A stretch of 64,000 bases of DNA, taken from NCBI RefSeq assembly GCF_013376475.1, contig NZ_CP045508.1:1919501-1983500 (forward strand). Direction: 5' to 3'. The position numbers and the translations under genes are program-made. This stretch comes from Desulfolutivibrio sulfoxidireducens. GTDB lineage: Bacteria; Desulfobacterota; Desulfovibrionia; Desulfovibrionales; Desulfovibrionaceae. The notes under the pieces are model-generated. The model was given only the letters and a program-made list of their open reading frames with translations. It was not told the DNA's origin and made no database searches. Shown here in pieces: positions 17,012-30,156 of the stretch. Numbering within the stretch: position 1 is the first letter of the stretch; every line of letters starts with the position of its first letter.

Positions 17012-17998
17012 ATGGATCAGACCACAGCGCTTCTTGAGGTGAAAAACCTCTCGGTCAGCTTCAAGACCTATCAGGGCCGGGCCAGGGTGCTGGACCGGGC
17101 CAGCCTGACCGTGCATCGGGGCGAGATCATGGGCCTGGTGGGCGAGACCGGCTGCGGCAAGTCCGTGCTCTCCCGGGCTGTGCTGCGCATCATCCCCTCG
17201 CCGCCGGGGCGCATCGACGGCGGGGAGATTCGCTTCGATGGGCGCGACCTGCTCACCCTGCCGAAAAAGGCCATGCGCGCGCTTCGCGGGGATCGCATCT
17301 CCATGATCTTCCAAGAGCCCATGAGCAGCTTAAACCCGGTCTTCACCGTGGGCAACCAGATGCGCGAGGTCATCCGGGCCCACCGCGACGTCAGCCGGGC
17401 CACGGCCGACGCCGTGTGCCTGGAGATGCTCGCCGCCGTGCGCCTGCCCGAGCCTGAGTCCGTGCTTGCCGCCTATCCCCATGAACTTTCGGGCGGCATG
17501 CGCCAGCGGGTGATGATCGCCATGGAGCTTTCCTGCCGGCCGGCCCTGCTTCTGGCCGACGAGCCCACCACCGCGCTCGACGTCACGGTGCAGGGCCAGA
17601 TCCTGGCGATTTTGGCCGAATTGTCCGGGCGCGAGGGCCTGTCCATCCTGTTGGTCACCCATGATATGGGCGTGGTGGCCCAACTGTGCCGTCGGGTGGC
17701 GGTGATGTACGCCGGGCAGGTGGTGGAGGTGGCCGACGTGGAGAGCCTTTTCGCCCGGCCGGCCCATCCCTACACCCGGGGGCTGATCGCCTCCATCCCG
17801 GGCCGGACCGAGGGCGGCGAATTGTACGCCATCCCGGGCAGCGTCCCAAGCCCCATCGACCCGCCTCCGGGCTGTCGCTTCCATTCCCGGTGCGCCCAGG
17901 CCTCGCCGGACTGCCGCCGGGCCGCGCCCGAGATGGTCCTCGTGGCCCCGGACCATACCGTGGCCTGCCACCGGTGTTCCCAGGAGGGGCGGTCGTGA
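17012..17998 (+). CDS. Peptide ABC transporter ATPase (DppD-type)
   Basis: A 328-residue cytoplasmic ATPase. ATG 17012 is chosen because [19 protein letters not shown] is the usual family start; an upstream in-frame extension has no family match. Walker A is GETGCGKS, the signature is LSGGMRQR, and Walker B is [12 protein letters not shown] followed by LVTHD. The C-terminal oligopeptide-transport extension carries a Cys-rich motif [18 protein letters not shown], which in relatives binds an iron-sulfur cluster. Its stop overlaps the start of the partner ATPase by four bases. Confidence 0.95.
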   Translation: MDQTTALLEVKNLSVSFKTYQGRARVLDRASLTVHRGEIMGLVGETGCGKSVLSRAVLRIIPSPPGRIDGGEIRFDGRDLLTLPKKAMRALRGDRISMIFQEPMSSLNPVFTVGNQMREVIRAHRDVSRATADAVCLEMLAAVRLPEPESVLAAYPHELSGGMRQRVMIAMELSCRPALLLADEPTTALDVTVQGQILAILAELSGREGLSILLVTHDMGVVAQLCRRVAVMYAGQVVEVADVESLFARPAHPYTRGLIASIPGRTEGGELYAIPGSVPSPIDPPPGCRFHSRCAQASPDCRRAAPEMVLVAPDHTVACHRCSQEGRS

Positions 17999-18969
17999 GC
18001 GAACCGCTGCTTTTGGTCCACAACCTGTGCAAGGCCTTCCCCCTGGGCGGGGGCTTTTTTGGCGGCAAAAGGCGCTGGCTTCGGGCCGTGGACGAGGTCA
18101 ACCTAGAGATCGGGCGGGCCGAGACTCTGGGGCTGGTCGGGGAGTCGGGCTGCGGCAAGTCCACGGTGGGCAACCTCATCCTGCGCCTCCTGAACCCGGA
18201 TCGCGGTTCCATCTCCTTTGACGGCGTGGAACTGGCCGAACTGTCCGGAGAGGCCCTGTTTCAAGCCAGATCCCGGATGCAGGTGGTCTTCCAGGACCCG
18301 CAAAGCTCGCTTGACCCGCGCATGACCGTGGGGGCCATCGTGTCCCTGCCGCTTCGGATCCTGGGCCTGGCCCGGGGTCGCGAACTGCGCGAGCGCGCCA
18401 GGGCCAGTCTGGCCGAGGTGGGGCTTGGCCCGGAGTGCCTTTCCCGCTATCCCCACGAATTCTCCGGCGGCCAGCGCCAGCGTATCGGCCTGGCCCGCGC
18501 CTTGGTGGCCGATCCGGCCTTCGTGGTCATGGACGAGCCGACAAGCGCCCTGGACGTCTCGGTCCAGGCCCAGATCTTAAACCTCATGGCCTCCCTCCAG
18601 GCCAGGCGCGGCCATGCCTACCTGTTCATTTCCCACGACCTGACCGTGGTGCGCCATGTGAGCCGGCGCATCGCGGTCATGTACCTGGGGACCATCGTCG
18701 AGACCGCGCCGACGAACGCGCTTTTCACCAACCCGGCCCATCCCTACACCCGGGCGCTTCTGGCCTCGGTGCCCGTGCCCGACCCGAGCCGGCGTCAATG
18801 TCTGGCCCGGCTCACCGGCGACGTGCCCAGCCCCGTGGACCTGCCGCCGGGGTGTCGTTTCCATCCCCGATGTCCCGAGGCCACAGCGGTGTGCGCCACG
18901 ACGGCCCCTCCCAGGATTTCGCTGGCGCCCGGGCACGAGGTCGTGTGTCACCTGCACGGTCCCGGATGA
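17995..18969 (+). CDS. Peptide ABC transporter ATPase (DppF-type)
   Basis: A 324-residue ATPase. The GTG start at 17995 lies in a GTGA overlap with the DppD-type gene and has AGGAGG eight bases upstream, so translation is coupled. Walker A is GESGCGKS, the signature FSGGQRQR, and Walker [13 protein letters not shown]. The C-terminal Cys motif [17 protein letters not shown] matches that of its partner. The two ATPases form the heterodimer that powers uptake through the two permeases. Confidence 0.95.
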   Translation: MSEPLLLVHNLCKAFPLGGGFFGGKRRWLRAVDEVNLEIGRAETLGLVGESGCGKSTVGNLILRLLNPDRGSISFDGVELAELSGEALFQARSRMQVVFQDPQSSLDPRMTVGAIVSLPLRILGLARGRELRERARASLAEVGLGPECLSRYPHEFSGGQRQRIGLARALVADPAFVVMDEPTSALDVSVQAQILNLMASLQARRGHAYLFISHDLTVVRHVSRRIAVMYLGTIVETAPTNALFTNPAHPYTRALLASVPVPDPSRRQCLARLTGDVPSPVDLPPGCRFHPRCPEATAVCATTAPPRISLAPGHEVVCHLHGPG

Positions 18970-19093
18970 CGCCGTGAATCGAGAACGGGTTTCCAAAGGG
19001 GCCGTGCCCCTTTGGCCGCCGGAGGCATTGCCCTCCCGGCACATCTCGCACAAACCCCTTTTCATACCGCAACACCCATCCAAGGATACTGTC

Positions 19094-19918
19094 ATGAAGA
19101 TCTTCATCAGCGCCGACATCGAGGGCGTGGGCGCCGTGGCCCGCCACGAGCACTCCCGCGTGGACGGCCGGGAATACGCCGCGGCCCGCGCGCGCATGAC
19201 CGGCGAGGTCAACGCCGCCATCCGCGGGGCCTTCGACGCCGGGGCCACCGAGGTGACCGTGGCCGACGCCCACAACGTGGGCCTGAACCTCATTCCCGAG
19301 GACTTGGACGAGCGGGCCAGGCTGGTCATGGGCTCTCCCCGACCCCTGTCCATGGTCCACGGCCTCGACGCCACTTACGGCGCGCTTTTTTGCGTGGGCT
19401 ACCACGCCATGGCCGCCACCAAGGACGCCAGCATCGTGCATACCTTCACCGGCCGCATCCAGGAGGTGCGCCTCAATGGCCTGAAGATCGGGGAGATCGG
19501 GTTGAACGCCGCCCTGGCCGGGTCCTTCGGGGTGCCTTTGACCTTCCTGGCCGGCGACGGCGCGGCCTGCCGCGAGGCCGAGGCGCTCTTGCCAGGGGTG
19601 CGCACCCTGGCCGTGAAAGAGGGCATCGGGGCTTACGCCGCCGTGTGCCAGCATCCGGCCCGGTCCCGGCAGGCCATCTACGCCGCCGCGAAAGAGACCG
19701 CGGCCAATCCTCCGGCCGTCGCGCCCCTGACCCTGTCCGGCCCCGTGGAGCTTGTGGTGCGTTGCACCACGGCCTCGGGCGCGGACCGGGCGGGAATGAT
19801 CCCCCGGGCCAGGCGTTTGGACGATCTTTCCGTGAGCTATACCGGCGACGACATGGTGGAGGCGTTCATGGCCTTTAACGCCATGACCTGCCTTGTCGAA
19901 CTCGTACCCTTTATTTAG
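19094..19918 (+). CDS. dppA: DppA-type D-aminopeptidase (peptidase family M55)
   Basis: A 274-residue zinc peptidase that releases N-terminal D-amino acids from short peptides. AAGGA lies seven bases before ATG 19094. All five metal ligands known from Bacillus subtilis DppA are visible at matching places: Asp8 and Glu10 in SADIEG, His60 in DAHN, His104 in GYHAM and a Glu at 134 in IGEIGLN. It follows the dipeptide importer in the same direction, as dppA accompanies the importer in Bacillus. There is no signal peptide, so it acts in the cytoplasm on imported D-Ala-D-Ala or related cell-wall peptides. Confidence 0.95.
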   Translation: MKIFISADIEGVGAVARHEHSRVDGREYAAARARMTGEVNAAIRGAFDAGATEVTVADAHNVGLNLIPEDLDERARLVMGSPRPLSMVHGLDATYGALFCVGYHAMAATKDASIVHTFTGRIQEVRLNGLKIGEIGLNAALAGSFGVPLTFLAGDGAACREAEALLPGVRTLAVKEGIGAYAAVCQHPARSRQAIYAAAKETAANPPAVAPLTLSGPVELVVRCTTASGADRAGMIPRARRLDDLSVSYTGDDMVEAFMAFNAMTCLVELVPFI

Positions 19919-19928
19919 GGCGGTCTGT

Positions 19929-19948
19929 GCGGTGGCGGCGGCCACCGC
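19929..19948. terminator. Hairpin between convergent dppA and histidine kinase genes
   Basis: GCGGTGGC pairs perfectly with GCCACCGC around a GGCG loop, eleven bases after the dppA stop. No T tract follows, so it is a weaker, possibly bidirectional terminator. Confidence 0.45.
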
Positions 19949-20008
19949 CGGCCGTGGCGGACGATGGTGGCGAAACCCCGGCCGGTCGCGGCCCGCCCAT
20001 GAGAGTTT

Positions 20009-22858
<2,850 letters not shown>

Positions 22859-23125
22859 GTCCCATGCCCCGTCTTGGTCGCGCCAGCGCGTTCTGCTTCA
22901 GAATGCAAGACATTTTCAATCTTTATATGCAGATATCCTAAAAAAAAAGCGGACTCTTCACAATGCCTATTTCAGGAAGTGGAGCGTGTCTTTGCCGGGA
23001 AGTGTTTTCCATGGGAGGCTGGCGGTACGGTGCCGCTGTATGCGAGGCCTGCGACGGTGTCTTGGATGGACTGGACGAAAAGAGAAAAGATGCGTGGAGG
23101 GTGCGATGCGCTTTGCGACCAAGGC

Positions 23126-25075
23126 CTAGGTGAAAAGCCGCAGACCGTATTTATTGTGCAAAAGGCCCTGGAATTCGGCCACGATCTTCAGGCAGTCCTT
23201 GAGTCGGTCGCGTTCGAGACTGGAGAGGCGCGAGGGGAGGATCAGGTTGTCGGGCGTGTGTCCCTGGCGTGACTTGAGGGCCTGGGCCCGGACCCGCAGG
23301 GTCTGCAAAAAGGCGTACGCCTCCCAGAGGCTTGAGGTCATGGACTCGGAAAAAACGCCCAGTTCCCGGAGGGCCGAAAGCCGTCGCGAGGTCCCGGTCA
23401 CGGTCAGGCCGTGCTCCAGGGCCAGGGTGCGCAGCCCCTGGGTGAGAGGGAAAATGCCGCCCTTTTTCACGTCCAGCCATCCCTTGTCCGGCCCGGCGCG
23501 TTCCACCACCAGATTGTTGAAAAACCCGATGGGCGGCGTGAAGCGTAGCGCCTCCCGGGCCATGTATTTGAGCACCACGGGGGCGGATTTGACTCGCTTG
23601 TTTAGGTATTCCCGAAGCTTGGAGCAAAGTCCGGAGTCTCCGGCCACGGGCCTGGCGTCGGTCAAAAGGGACAGGGCCAGGATGGACGGGCCGTCGGCGG
23701 ACAGGATCATCTCGTCCACCCCGTTCATCCAGTTGGATAGGGTCATGCGCCAGGCCGGGTTGTCGATCATGACCCGGTTCGGGCACGGCGGGAAGCCGAT
23801 GGCCAAAAGGGCCTGGATGAACCGGTCGGCGAAGGCGGCGAAATACCCATCCGCCTCGGGACCGACCCCGTCGGCGATGATCAGCGCGTTGTCCTGGTCT
23901 GTGGCCAGAAACTGCTCCTTGCGGCCTTCGCTGCCCAGAACGGCCAGACAGAAGGCCCCGGGCGGCTTGTCGGTTTCCCGCGCGACAAGCTCCGTCAGCC
24001 GGGCCATGATGCGGTCGTTGAACTCGCTGACCAGCCGGCCCAGGTTTTCCGCCGGGATGTCCTCGTCCACGCCGCGCAGGGTCATGCGCCGGATGTCTCC
24101 GAAAAGGGCGGCCAGGGTGGCCACATCCCTGGCCCGGGCGATCTCGGCCGACAGATGCACCGGGTTTTCCCCCCGGGACGCGAGCAAGTCCCATTCCTCG
24201 ATGACCCCTGTGGGCCTTCCCGCCTCGTCCACGGCCACCAGGCGGCGGATGCCCCGGCGCACCATGCGGGAAAAGGCCTCGAACAAAAGCTCGCTTTCGC
24301 CCACCGTGACTAAGGACGGGCTCATGATGGCCGCCACCGGCGTGCGGGCGGGGTCCCAGGCGGCGGACGGCCCGGGGGCGGGCTGGTCGGTCGTCCCGGC
24401 CTCGTCCGGGGGGCCGGCGTGAGGGGTGGGGGACGCGGGATTGTCCGCCACGCCGGCCATGGCGGCGACGATGTCGCGCTCGGTGATGATGCCGATCACG
24501 GCCTCGTCCCGGCGTACCAGGCACGACGAGGACCGGGCCGTGGTCATGATCCGCGCGGCCTCGGCCACGCTTTGGCCCTCGTTCACGAAGACCGGCGGTC
24601 GGCGGGGGATGTGCCCCACGGTCAGGCGCAGGAAGGGGTCGGCCCCGGGCAGGAATCCGGCCCGGCGGAAGAGGTCCAGCACGATGCGCAGCCGGGCGCC
24701 CCGTTCTCGGAAAAAGGCCCCTGCGGATTCGTCCATCAGGATGTCGCGGAAGAGGGCCAGAGGCATGGACACAAACACCGCGTCCCCCAGGGCCTCGACT
24801 CCAAGGGCCGGGACCTCGGGAACAAAAAGGCGCTCCTGGCCGAAGACGTCGCCCACGGCCAGAATGTCGATGCGTTCGCCCTCAAGGGTCATGGCCGCCG
24901 CGCCCTTGGAAACGACAAAAACCCGGTCCAGGGCCTCGCCTGAAAACAGAACCAGGCTTTCGCCGTCGGGCAGGTGTGTGATCCCGCATCCCTTGGCGAT
25001 CTCCCCAAGCCTGTGCCTGGGGAGATTCGCGAAGGGACGGGTGTGCTCCAGATACTGCGCCGCCTGATGGTTCAT
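23126..25075 (-). CDS. cNMP-binding / CBS / DUF294 nucleotidyltransferase-like signalling protein
   Basis: A 649-residue cytoplasmic protein. Domains in order: cyclic-nucleotide-binding-like fold (about 15-130), two CBS domains (about 150-205 and 245-305), a DUF294 GlnD-type nucleotidyltransferase domain (about 330-470) and its C-terminal helical partner (about 500-645). The nucleotidyltransferase motif is intact: LGSEGRKEQ followed by TDQDNALI, which has the two metal-binding Asp. It overlaps the symporter gene by four bases (ATGA), so it is coupled to it. In this family it may modify or regulate transport or carbon metabolism in response to adenine nucleotides. The divergent gene at 27339 is a paralogue lacking these Asp. 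Confidence 0.92.
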   Translation of the reverse strand: MNHQAAQYLEHTRPFANLPRHRLGEIAKGCGITHLPDGESLVLFSGEALDRVFVVSKGAAAMTLEGERIDILAVGDVFGQERLFVPEVPALGVEALGDAVFVSMPLALFRDILMDESAGAFFRERGARLRIVLDLFRRAGFLPGADPFLRLTVGHIPRRPPVFVNEGQSVAEAARIMTTARSSSCLVRRDEAVIGIITERDIVAAMAGVADNPASPTPHAGPPDEAGTTDQPAPGPSAAWDPARTPVAAIMSPSLVTVGESELLFEAFSRMVRRGIRRLVAVDEAGRPTGVIEEWDLLASRGENPVHLSAEIARARDVATLAALFGDIRRMTLRGVDEDIPAENLGRLVSEFNDRIMARLTELVARETDKPPGAFCLAVLGSEGRKEQFLATDQDNALIIADGVGPEADGYFAAFADRFIQALLAIGFPPCPNRVMIDNPAWRMTLSNWMNGVDEMILSADGPSILALSLLTDARPVAGDSGLCSKLREYLNKRVKSAPVVLKYMAREALRFTPPIGFFNNLVVERAGPDKGWLDVKKGGIFPLTQGLRTLALEHGLTVTGTSRRLSALRELGVFSESMTSSLWEAYAFLQTLRVRAQALKSRQGHTPDNLILPSRLSSLERDRLKDCLKIVAEFQGLLHNKYGLRLFT

Positions 25076-26619
25076 TCCGCTCCCATGCCCAGGTAGTTGC
25101 GGATTTTCTGCTGCTCGTAGCGCTCTTCAGCGTCGGGTTCGGGCCTTGTGACCGAGCCCAGCCAGCCGGCCACAAAGGCCGCCGGGAGGGAGATGAGCGC
25201 CGGATTCTTCCATGGGAAGATCGCGGTCGCGTTGCCGAGCACGTCCACCCACACAGTGGGGCTGATGATGATCAGGCCCACGGCCAGGATCGATCCGGTG
25301 GCGATGCTTAGGGTCGCGCCGAAGGTGCTGAAGCGCCGCCACAGGATGGACATGAGAAGGGCCGGGAAGTTGGCGCTGGCCGCGATGGCGAAGGCCAGGC
25401 CGACCATGAAGGCCACGTTTTGGCCCTTGAAGGCGATGCCCAGGACCACGGCCAGAACGCCCAGGAAGACCGTGCCCCGCTTGGCCATTTTCACCTCGAT
25501 CTCTTCCGTGGCCTTTCCCGACTTGAACACGTTCACATACAGATCATGCGAGAAGGTGGAGGCCCCGGCCAGGGTCAGCCCGGCCACCACGGCCAGGATG
25601 GTGGCGAAGGCCACCGCGGCGATAAATCCCAGAAACACCGTGCCGCCCGTGACCTCGGCCAGAAGCAGCGCGGCCATATTGCCACCCTTGTCGAACCTGG
25701 TCACCACGTCCTGGCCCACGATGACCATGGCTCCGAAGCCGATGATGAAGGTCAGAATGTAAAAATACGAAATAAAACCCGTGGCGTAAAACACGGATTT
25801 GCGGGCCGCCTTGGCGTCGGGCACGGTGTAGAAGCGCATGAGGATGTGCGGCAGGCCGGCCGTGCCGAACATCAGCGCGATGCCCAGCGACAGGGCGTCC
25901 CAGGGATTGGCCACCATGCCGCCCGGGGCAAGCACCTTGTCGCCATATTTGTCAACGGCGGCCGCGAAAAGATTCGAGGGGTCGAAGCCATATTTGAAAA
26001 GCACCAGGAACACGATGACCGAGGCCCCGCCCAGAAGGAGCACGGCCTTGATGATCTGCACCCAGGTGGTGGCCAGCATGCCCCCGAAAAGCACGTAGGC
26101 GATCATGATCGCGCCCACCACCACCACCGCCGCCTCGTAGGGCAGTCCGAACATGAGCTGCACAAGCGAGCCCGAGCCCACCATCTGGGCGATGAGATAG
26201 AAGGCCACGGTCATCAGCGACCCGCACGAGGCCGCCACCCGGATGGGTTTTTGCGACAGCCGGTAGGCCACCACATCGGCGAAGGTGTATTTCCCCAGGT
26301 TGCGCAGGGGCTCGGCGATAAGGAACATGACGATGGGCCAGCCGACCAGAAATCCGATGGAATAGATCAGGCCGTCATAGCCTTTAAGCGACACCAGCCC
26401 GGCGATGCCCAGAAACGAGGCCGCGCTCATGTAGTCCCCGGACAGGGCCAGACCGTTTTGCAGCCCGGTGACGCTACGGCCGGCGGCGTAGAACTGGGAG
26501 GCGGACTTGCTTTTGCGGGCCGCGAAATAGGTGATCACCAGGGTGGCGGCCACGAAGACGAAAAAAAAGCCGATGGATACGGCATTGGGCTGGCCCAGGG
26601 TCGAGGTGAAGTCATTCAT
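25072..26619 (-). CDS. Sodium:solute symporter (ActP-like acetate permease)
   Basis: A 515-residue inner-membrane protein of the SSS family with about 13 transmembrane segments. It starts at ATG 26619 and overlaps the DUF485 gene (ATGA). [26 protein letters not shown] is very close to ActP-type transporters (shown in two parts: [14 protein letters not shown], then [12 protein letters not shown]). [15 protein letters not shown] is also typical. The DUF485 companion is characteristic of acetate or related monocarboxylate uptake. An acyl-CoA synthetase that could activate the imported acid is encoded 3.5 kb away. The downstream CBS protein is a likely regulator. Confidence 0.93.
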   Translation of the reverse strand: MNDFTSTLGQPNAVSIGFFFVFVAATLVITYFAARKSKSASQFYAAGRSVTGLQNGLALSGDYMSAASFLGIAGLVSLKGYDGLIYSIGFLVGWPIVMFLIAEPLRNLGKYTFADVVAYRLSQKPIRVAASCGSLMTVAFYLIAQMVGSGSLVQLMFGLPYEAAVVVVGAIMIAYVLFGGMLATTWVQIIKAVLLLGGASVIVFLVLFKYGFDPSNLFAAAVDKYGDKVLAPGGMVANPWDALSLGIALMFGTAGLPHILMRFYTVPDAKAARKSVFYATGFISYFYILTFIIGFGAMVIVGQDVVTRFDKGGNMAALLLAEVTGGTVFLGFIAAVAFATILAVVAGLTLAGASTFSHDLYVNVFKSGKATEEIEVKMAKRGTVFLGVLAVVLGIAFKGQNVAFMVGLAFAIAASANFPALLMSILWRRFSTFGATLSIATGSILAVGLIIISPTVWVDVLGNATAIFPWKNPALISLPAAFVAGWLGSVTRPEPDAEERYEQQKIRNYLGMGAE

Positions 26620-26927
26620 ATATCCTTCCCCCTCATGGAACGGATGATGTTCCGCACGGATGCGTCGTAGGTGGTGTTGGCCCACAGCACATAGATGCCG
26701 GTGAGGACGCAGGCCGAAAGGATCACCCCCAGTCCAACGGGCAGTCCCAGGGTCATGTGGGTGCCGATCTTGGCCGTGAGCACGTCCTTGGCGAAGGCCA
26801 ACACCAGGATGAATCCGAAATAAACGACCAGGATGAGCGCCGTGAGGACCAGCGAAATGGTCCATTTTTTGCGGACGAGTTCCCGGAATGCGGCTTCATC
26901 GGGACGCCTGGCGGTTTCGGCTGTCAT
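26616..26927 (-). CDS. DUF485 membrane protein, symporter companion
   Basis: A 103-residue protein with two hydrophobic helices (about 22-48 and 60-85) and the DUF485 pattern: [11 protein letters not shown]-like start ([15 protein letters not shown]), [11 protein letters not shown], and [20 protein letters not shown]. In other bacteria the gene (yjcH-like) precedes the acetate permease. GAGG lies just before ATG 26927. Its role is unknown but it is nearly always co-transcribed with this kind of symporter; here the two overlap by four bases. Confidence 0.93.
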   Translation of the reverse strand: MTAETARRPDEAAFRELVRKKWTISLVLTALILVVYFGFILVLAFAKDVLTAKIGTHMTLGLPVGLGVILSACVLTGIYVLWANTTYDASVRNIIRSMRGKDI

Positions 26928-27338
26928 GGGATGCCTCCTTTTGACCTCGGCGGTTGGATCACGGTTGCGGGACCTTTTCGGACATCGCCCCGAAGCATTG
27001 GGGCGGCGTCATTTTGTGTAACAGGGAAGGACCGGGTCAGGCAGGGATTTTTGGCGAACGGCGGCATTTTCGCCATGTGCGCGGGGTGATTCCGGGAAAC
27101 GGCGACTCCTCGCCGCTGGACGACGAGAATCCGCCGTTCACCCGCGACGGGGCATGGAAGCGCCAGCGGACGGGGCTCGCCCGATGCGGGGGGACGCGTC
27201 TTGGCCGCAGGCCCTCATGGACCGCCACTAGACGGGGACGACGCGCCGCTTGTCGAAAAGGGCATGCGCGTGCCACGCTTCCGGGCTATGGAAACACAGA
27301 AGGAAACGAGCCATGATACCTCGGGAGATCATCTCGCC
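26928..27338. other. Divergent promoter region between symporter operon and CBS paralogue
   Basis: About 410 bases. No credible gene or strong hairpin is seen. It should contain both promoters. In-frame ATGs at 27264 and 27288 could extend the plus-strand gene. Confidence 0.5.
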
Positions 27339-29282
27339 ATGATGCGACACCAGTCCGCGAAACCGGCCTATGCCGAGCTGCCCGGGGCGTTTCTGGCCAG
27401 GACCTTGCCGTTCTCCGACCTGCCGTCAGGGGTGATCGAGGACGCGGCGGCGCAGTGCGCTGTGGATTTTTGCCCCAAGGGGACCCGCCTTTTGACCCGG
27501 GGGACGTCCGAGGTCCGGGATCTGCTGCTCGTCCAGTCCGGCGGGGTGAAACTCTGCGGGCCGGGCCGGGATGGAACCGAGATCCTGGAGGACTGTCTGG
27601 GCGCGGGCGCGGCCGTGGGCGCCTGCGAACTGTTGCGGGGGGGAGCGGCCGGTTTCGACGTGTACGCCCTGGAGGACTCCTTTTTCATCCGCATGGACGG
27701 CGAGGCCTTTTTGCGTCTGGCGCGAGAGTTTCCGGCCGTCTCGAGCTTCTATCTCGAAAGCTTCGGCAGAAGTTTCGTGGACAAGGCCTTTGCCGAGCTT
27801 TTGCGCACCAAGGTGCCGCAACGCCGGGAGGGCGCCCAACCACTTTTCTCCGTCACCGTGGGCGAGCTGGCCCGGTTTCCGGCTGTGGCCATCGACACCG
27901 GGGCGGACATCGTGGCCGCCGCCGCGCGCATGGCCGAGCATGGCGTGGGTTCGCTTCTGGTGACCGGCGAGGACGGGAAACCGGCCGGCATCGTGACCGA
28001 CCGGGACTTCCGCTACAAGGTGCTGGCCCAGGGACTGGATTACGCGCGCCCGGTGCGGGAGATCATGAGTTCCCCGGTGTGCGGCATCGATCATCGGGAG
28101 GCCTGCTTCAACGCGCTCATCACCATGACCCAGCGTCGGATCCACCATCTGGCCGTGGAGGGCGACGGCAAGAACCTGGGCATGGTCACCTCCCATGACC
28201 TCATGGTGCTCCAGGGCCGCTCTCCCTTTTCCCTTTTCGCGGACATCGAGTCGGCGCGGGATCTCAACGCGCTCTCCAGTCTCGCCGCCAGATCGCCCCA
28301 GGTGGTGCGGCCCCTGGTGGAGGAGGGGGCCAAGGCCAGCCACGTGGCCCGGATGCTCTCCCTTGTGCACGACGCCGTGCTCGAGCGGGTCCTGACCCTT
28401 TTGCAAGGGGAATTGGGGCCGCCCCCGGTGCCTTTTTGCTGGCTGGCCCTGGGCGAGGAGGGCCGGGTGGAGGCGTCTCTTGGGACCGAACAGGAGACCG
28501 CCCTGGTCTATCAGGACCCCGCGCCCGGCCAGGAAGAGCGCTGCAAGGACTATTTCGCGCGATGTGCCATAAAGGCCGTCACCCATCTGGCGGCCTGCGG
28601 CATCCCGGCCAGCACCAAGGGAATGGTGGCCGCAACTTCCCGGTCTCGAATGCCTTTCTCCGAATTCAGGCGGTCTTTGGTCGAGTCGGCGGCCGACTCG
28701 GCCGCCGAGACGCGGTTTTGCGCCGCGCTGCAGGATTGCCGGCCGGCCTTCGGCTTTTTGGAACTGGGAGAACGCCTGCGCCTCGAGGCGATGGGCGCGG
28801 TCAGGGATACCCCCGGGGCGTTGGCGCGGCTGGCCCGGCTGAGCCTGTCCGACCTCCCTCCACTGGCCTTGTACGACTCCATGGTGGTGGACGCGCAAGG
28901 CGGACGTTCGAGCCGGTTTGACGTGAAGAAACAGGGTCTTTCATTCCTCGTGGACTTCGCCAGGCTTCTTGCCCTGACCCACGGCGTGACCGAGACCGGC
29001 ACCCTGGCCAGGCTTGGCGCCCTGCGCGACGCCGGACGCCTGGAAGCGGACCTGTACGCGCGCATCGTCCCGGCCTTCGAATACCTCATGCAGCTTCGCC
29101 TGGTGCACCGCCTGCGTCTGGCCGAGGAGGGCGGCCGTCCCGACGACCTGATCGATCCGGCCGGGATAAGCGGGCTTGGCGGACGCATCCTCAAGGGGGT
29201 GTTTCGTCTGATTCGGACAGTGCGTGATATCGTGACCGAGGGATATGCCGCGGATGGGGCCGGGGGAGGACCACGCTCATGA
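27339..29282 (+). CDS. cNMP-binding / CBS / DUF294-like protein with degenerate nucleotidyltransferase site
   Basis: A 647-residue paralogue of the protein at 23126-25075 with the same order: cNMP-binding fold (about 20-140), two CBS domains (about 165-290), DUF294-like and DUF294 C-terminal regions. ATG 27339 is chosen because MRHQSA then aligns with the paralogue's MNHQAA and GGGAG lies upstream; 27264 and 27288 are alternatives. The catalytic motif is altered: GSEGRKEQ...TDQDNALI of the paralogue becomes GEEGRVEA...TEQETALV, replacing both metal-binding Asp by Glu. It may thus be a regulatory or non-catalytic partner. It overlaps the exonuclease gene by four bases. Confidence 0.88.
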   Translation: MMRHQSAKPAYAELPGAFLARTLPFSDLPSGVIEDAAAQCAVDFCPKGTRLLTRGTSEVRDLLLVQSGGVKLCGPGRDGTEILEDCLGAGAAVGACELLRGGAAGFDVYALEDSFFIRMDGEAFLRLAREFPAVSSFYLESFGRSFVDKAFAELLRTKVPQRREGAQPLFSVTVGELARFPAVAIDTGADIVAAAARMAEHGVGSLLVTGEDGKPAGIVTDRDFRYKVLAQGLDYARPVREIMSSPVCGIDHREACFNALITMTQRRIHHLAVEGDGKNLGMVTSHDLMVLQGRSPFSLFADIESARDLNALSSLAARSPQVVRPLVEEGAKASHVARMLSLVHDAVLERVLTLLQGELGPPPVPFCWLALGEEGRVEASLGTEQETALVYQDPAPGQEERCKDYFARCAIKAVTHLAACGIPASTKGMVAATSRSRMPFSEFRRSLVESAADSAAETRFCAALQDCRPAFGFLELGERLRLEAMGAVRDTPGALARLARLSLSDLPPLALYDSMVVDAQGGRSSRFDVKKQGLSFLVDFARLLALTHGVTETGTLARLGALRDAGRLEADLYARIVPAFEYLMQLRLVHRLRLAEEGGRPDDLIDPAGISGLGGRILKGVFRLIRTVRDIVTEGYAADGAGGGPRS

Positions 29283-30043
29283 ACATGACCGGCGCCATCG
29301 GCCCGGCGGGCGCGGCGGGATCGATCCTGACGCGTCTTTTCAGACGCCTGCGGCCCGCGCGTGTCGCGCCGCATCCGCTGATCACGAGGCACAACGAACG
29401 CCTTGCCGACCTCGATCCGGACGCGCGTCTGGATGCGTGCGAATTCACGGTGCTGGATACGGAACTGACCGGACTGGACCCGCGCCACGAGGAGATCGTG
29501 TCCATCGGCGCGGTGCGGGTGCGCAGTCTGCGCATCGTGTCCCGTGAGACCTTCCATGTCCTGGTGCGGCCGCGAAAGGACCTGCCCAAAGAGAGCACGC
29601 TCATCCATCGCATCACCCCGGATCAGGTCCGGGACCGGCCAAGGCTGCGTCACATCCTTCCGGACTTTCTGGAATTCGTGGGAACCTCGCTGATCGTGGG
29701 GCATCACGTGGGTCTGGACATGGCCTTTTTGAACCGGGCCATGGACGGGATATTCGGGGGGAGGATGGGGAATCCGTGCCTGGATACCCTGCGCATGGCC
29801 CAGATCCACCGGGCCGAGCACTGGGAGAACTACTACGATCGCTATGCCTTAAACGTGTCTTATGCCCTGTCCGATCTGGCGCTGGAGTGGGGTCTGCCGC
29901 TTTTTCCGGCCCATGAGGCCCTGGCCGACGCCATGCAGACGGCGTACCTGTTTTTGTATCTGATCAAAAAGATTCGCGGCGGCAGGCTTGAGACCTTGAG
30001 CGACCTGTACCGGGCCGGCCGCAACTGGCGCTGGCATTCCTGA
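29279..30043 (+). CDS. DnaQ-like 3'-5' exonuclease (DEDDh)
   Basis: A 254-residue protein. Exo I is VLDTELTGLDP (D and E metal ligands; canonical is DTETTGLD), Exo II is VGHHVGLDMAFLN, and Exo III is HEALADAMQT with the DEDDh His. The 50-residue N-terminus is basic and Pro-rich. ATG overlaps the CBS gene stop (ATGA). CBS-DUF294 proteins are commonly followed by such exonucleases next to acetate permease genes in proteobacteria, so this is a conserved module of unknown logic. It probably degrades short RNA or DNA or oligonucleotide signals rather than proofreading. Confidence 0.92.
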   Translation: MNMTGAIGPAGAAGSILTRLFRRLRPARVAPHPLITRHNERLADLDPDARLDACEFTVLDTELTGLDPRHEEIVSIGAVRVRSLRIVSRETFHVLVRPRKDLPKESTLIHRITPDQVRDRPRLRHILPDFLEFVGTSLIVGHHVGLDMAFLNRAMDGIFGGRMGNPCLDTLRMAQIHRAEHWENYYDRYALNVSYALSDLALEWGLPLFPAHEALADAMQTAYLFLYLIKKIRGGRLETLSDLYRAGRNWRWHS

Positions 30044-30156
30044 CCGGCGGCCTCTGGTCCGCCAGGGCCTGTCGACGGGCCAGCGGTGCGGCCGGATAGG
30101 GCGTTTTTGTCCGGCGATCAGGGCTGGTTCGCCTTGTCGGCGGGCGTTGACCCGGA

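Noticed and set aside
26928-27288. Extended start for the second CBS protein
   Set aside because: Alignment with the paralogue's N-terminus supports ATG 27339. The upstream in-frame sequence is Pro/Gly/Asp-rich and has no match.
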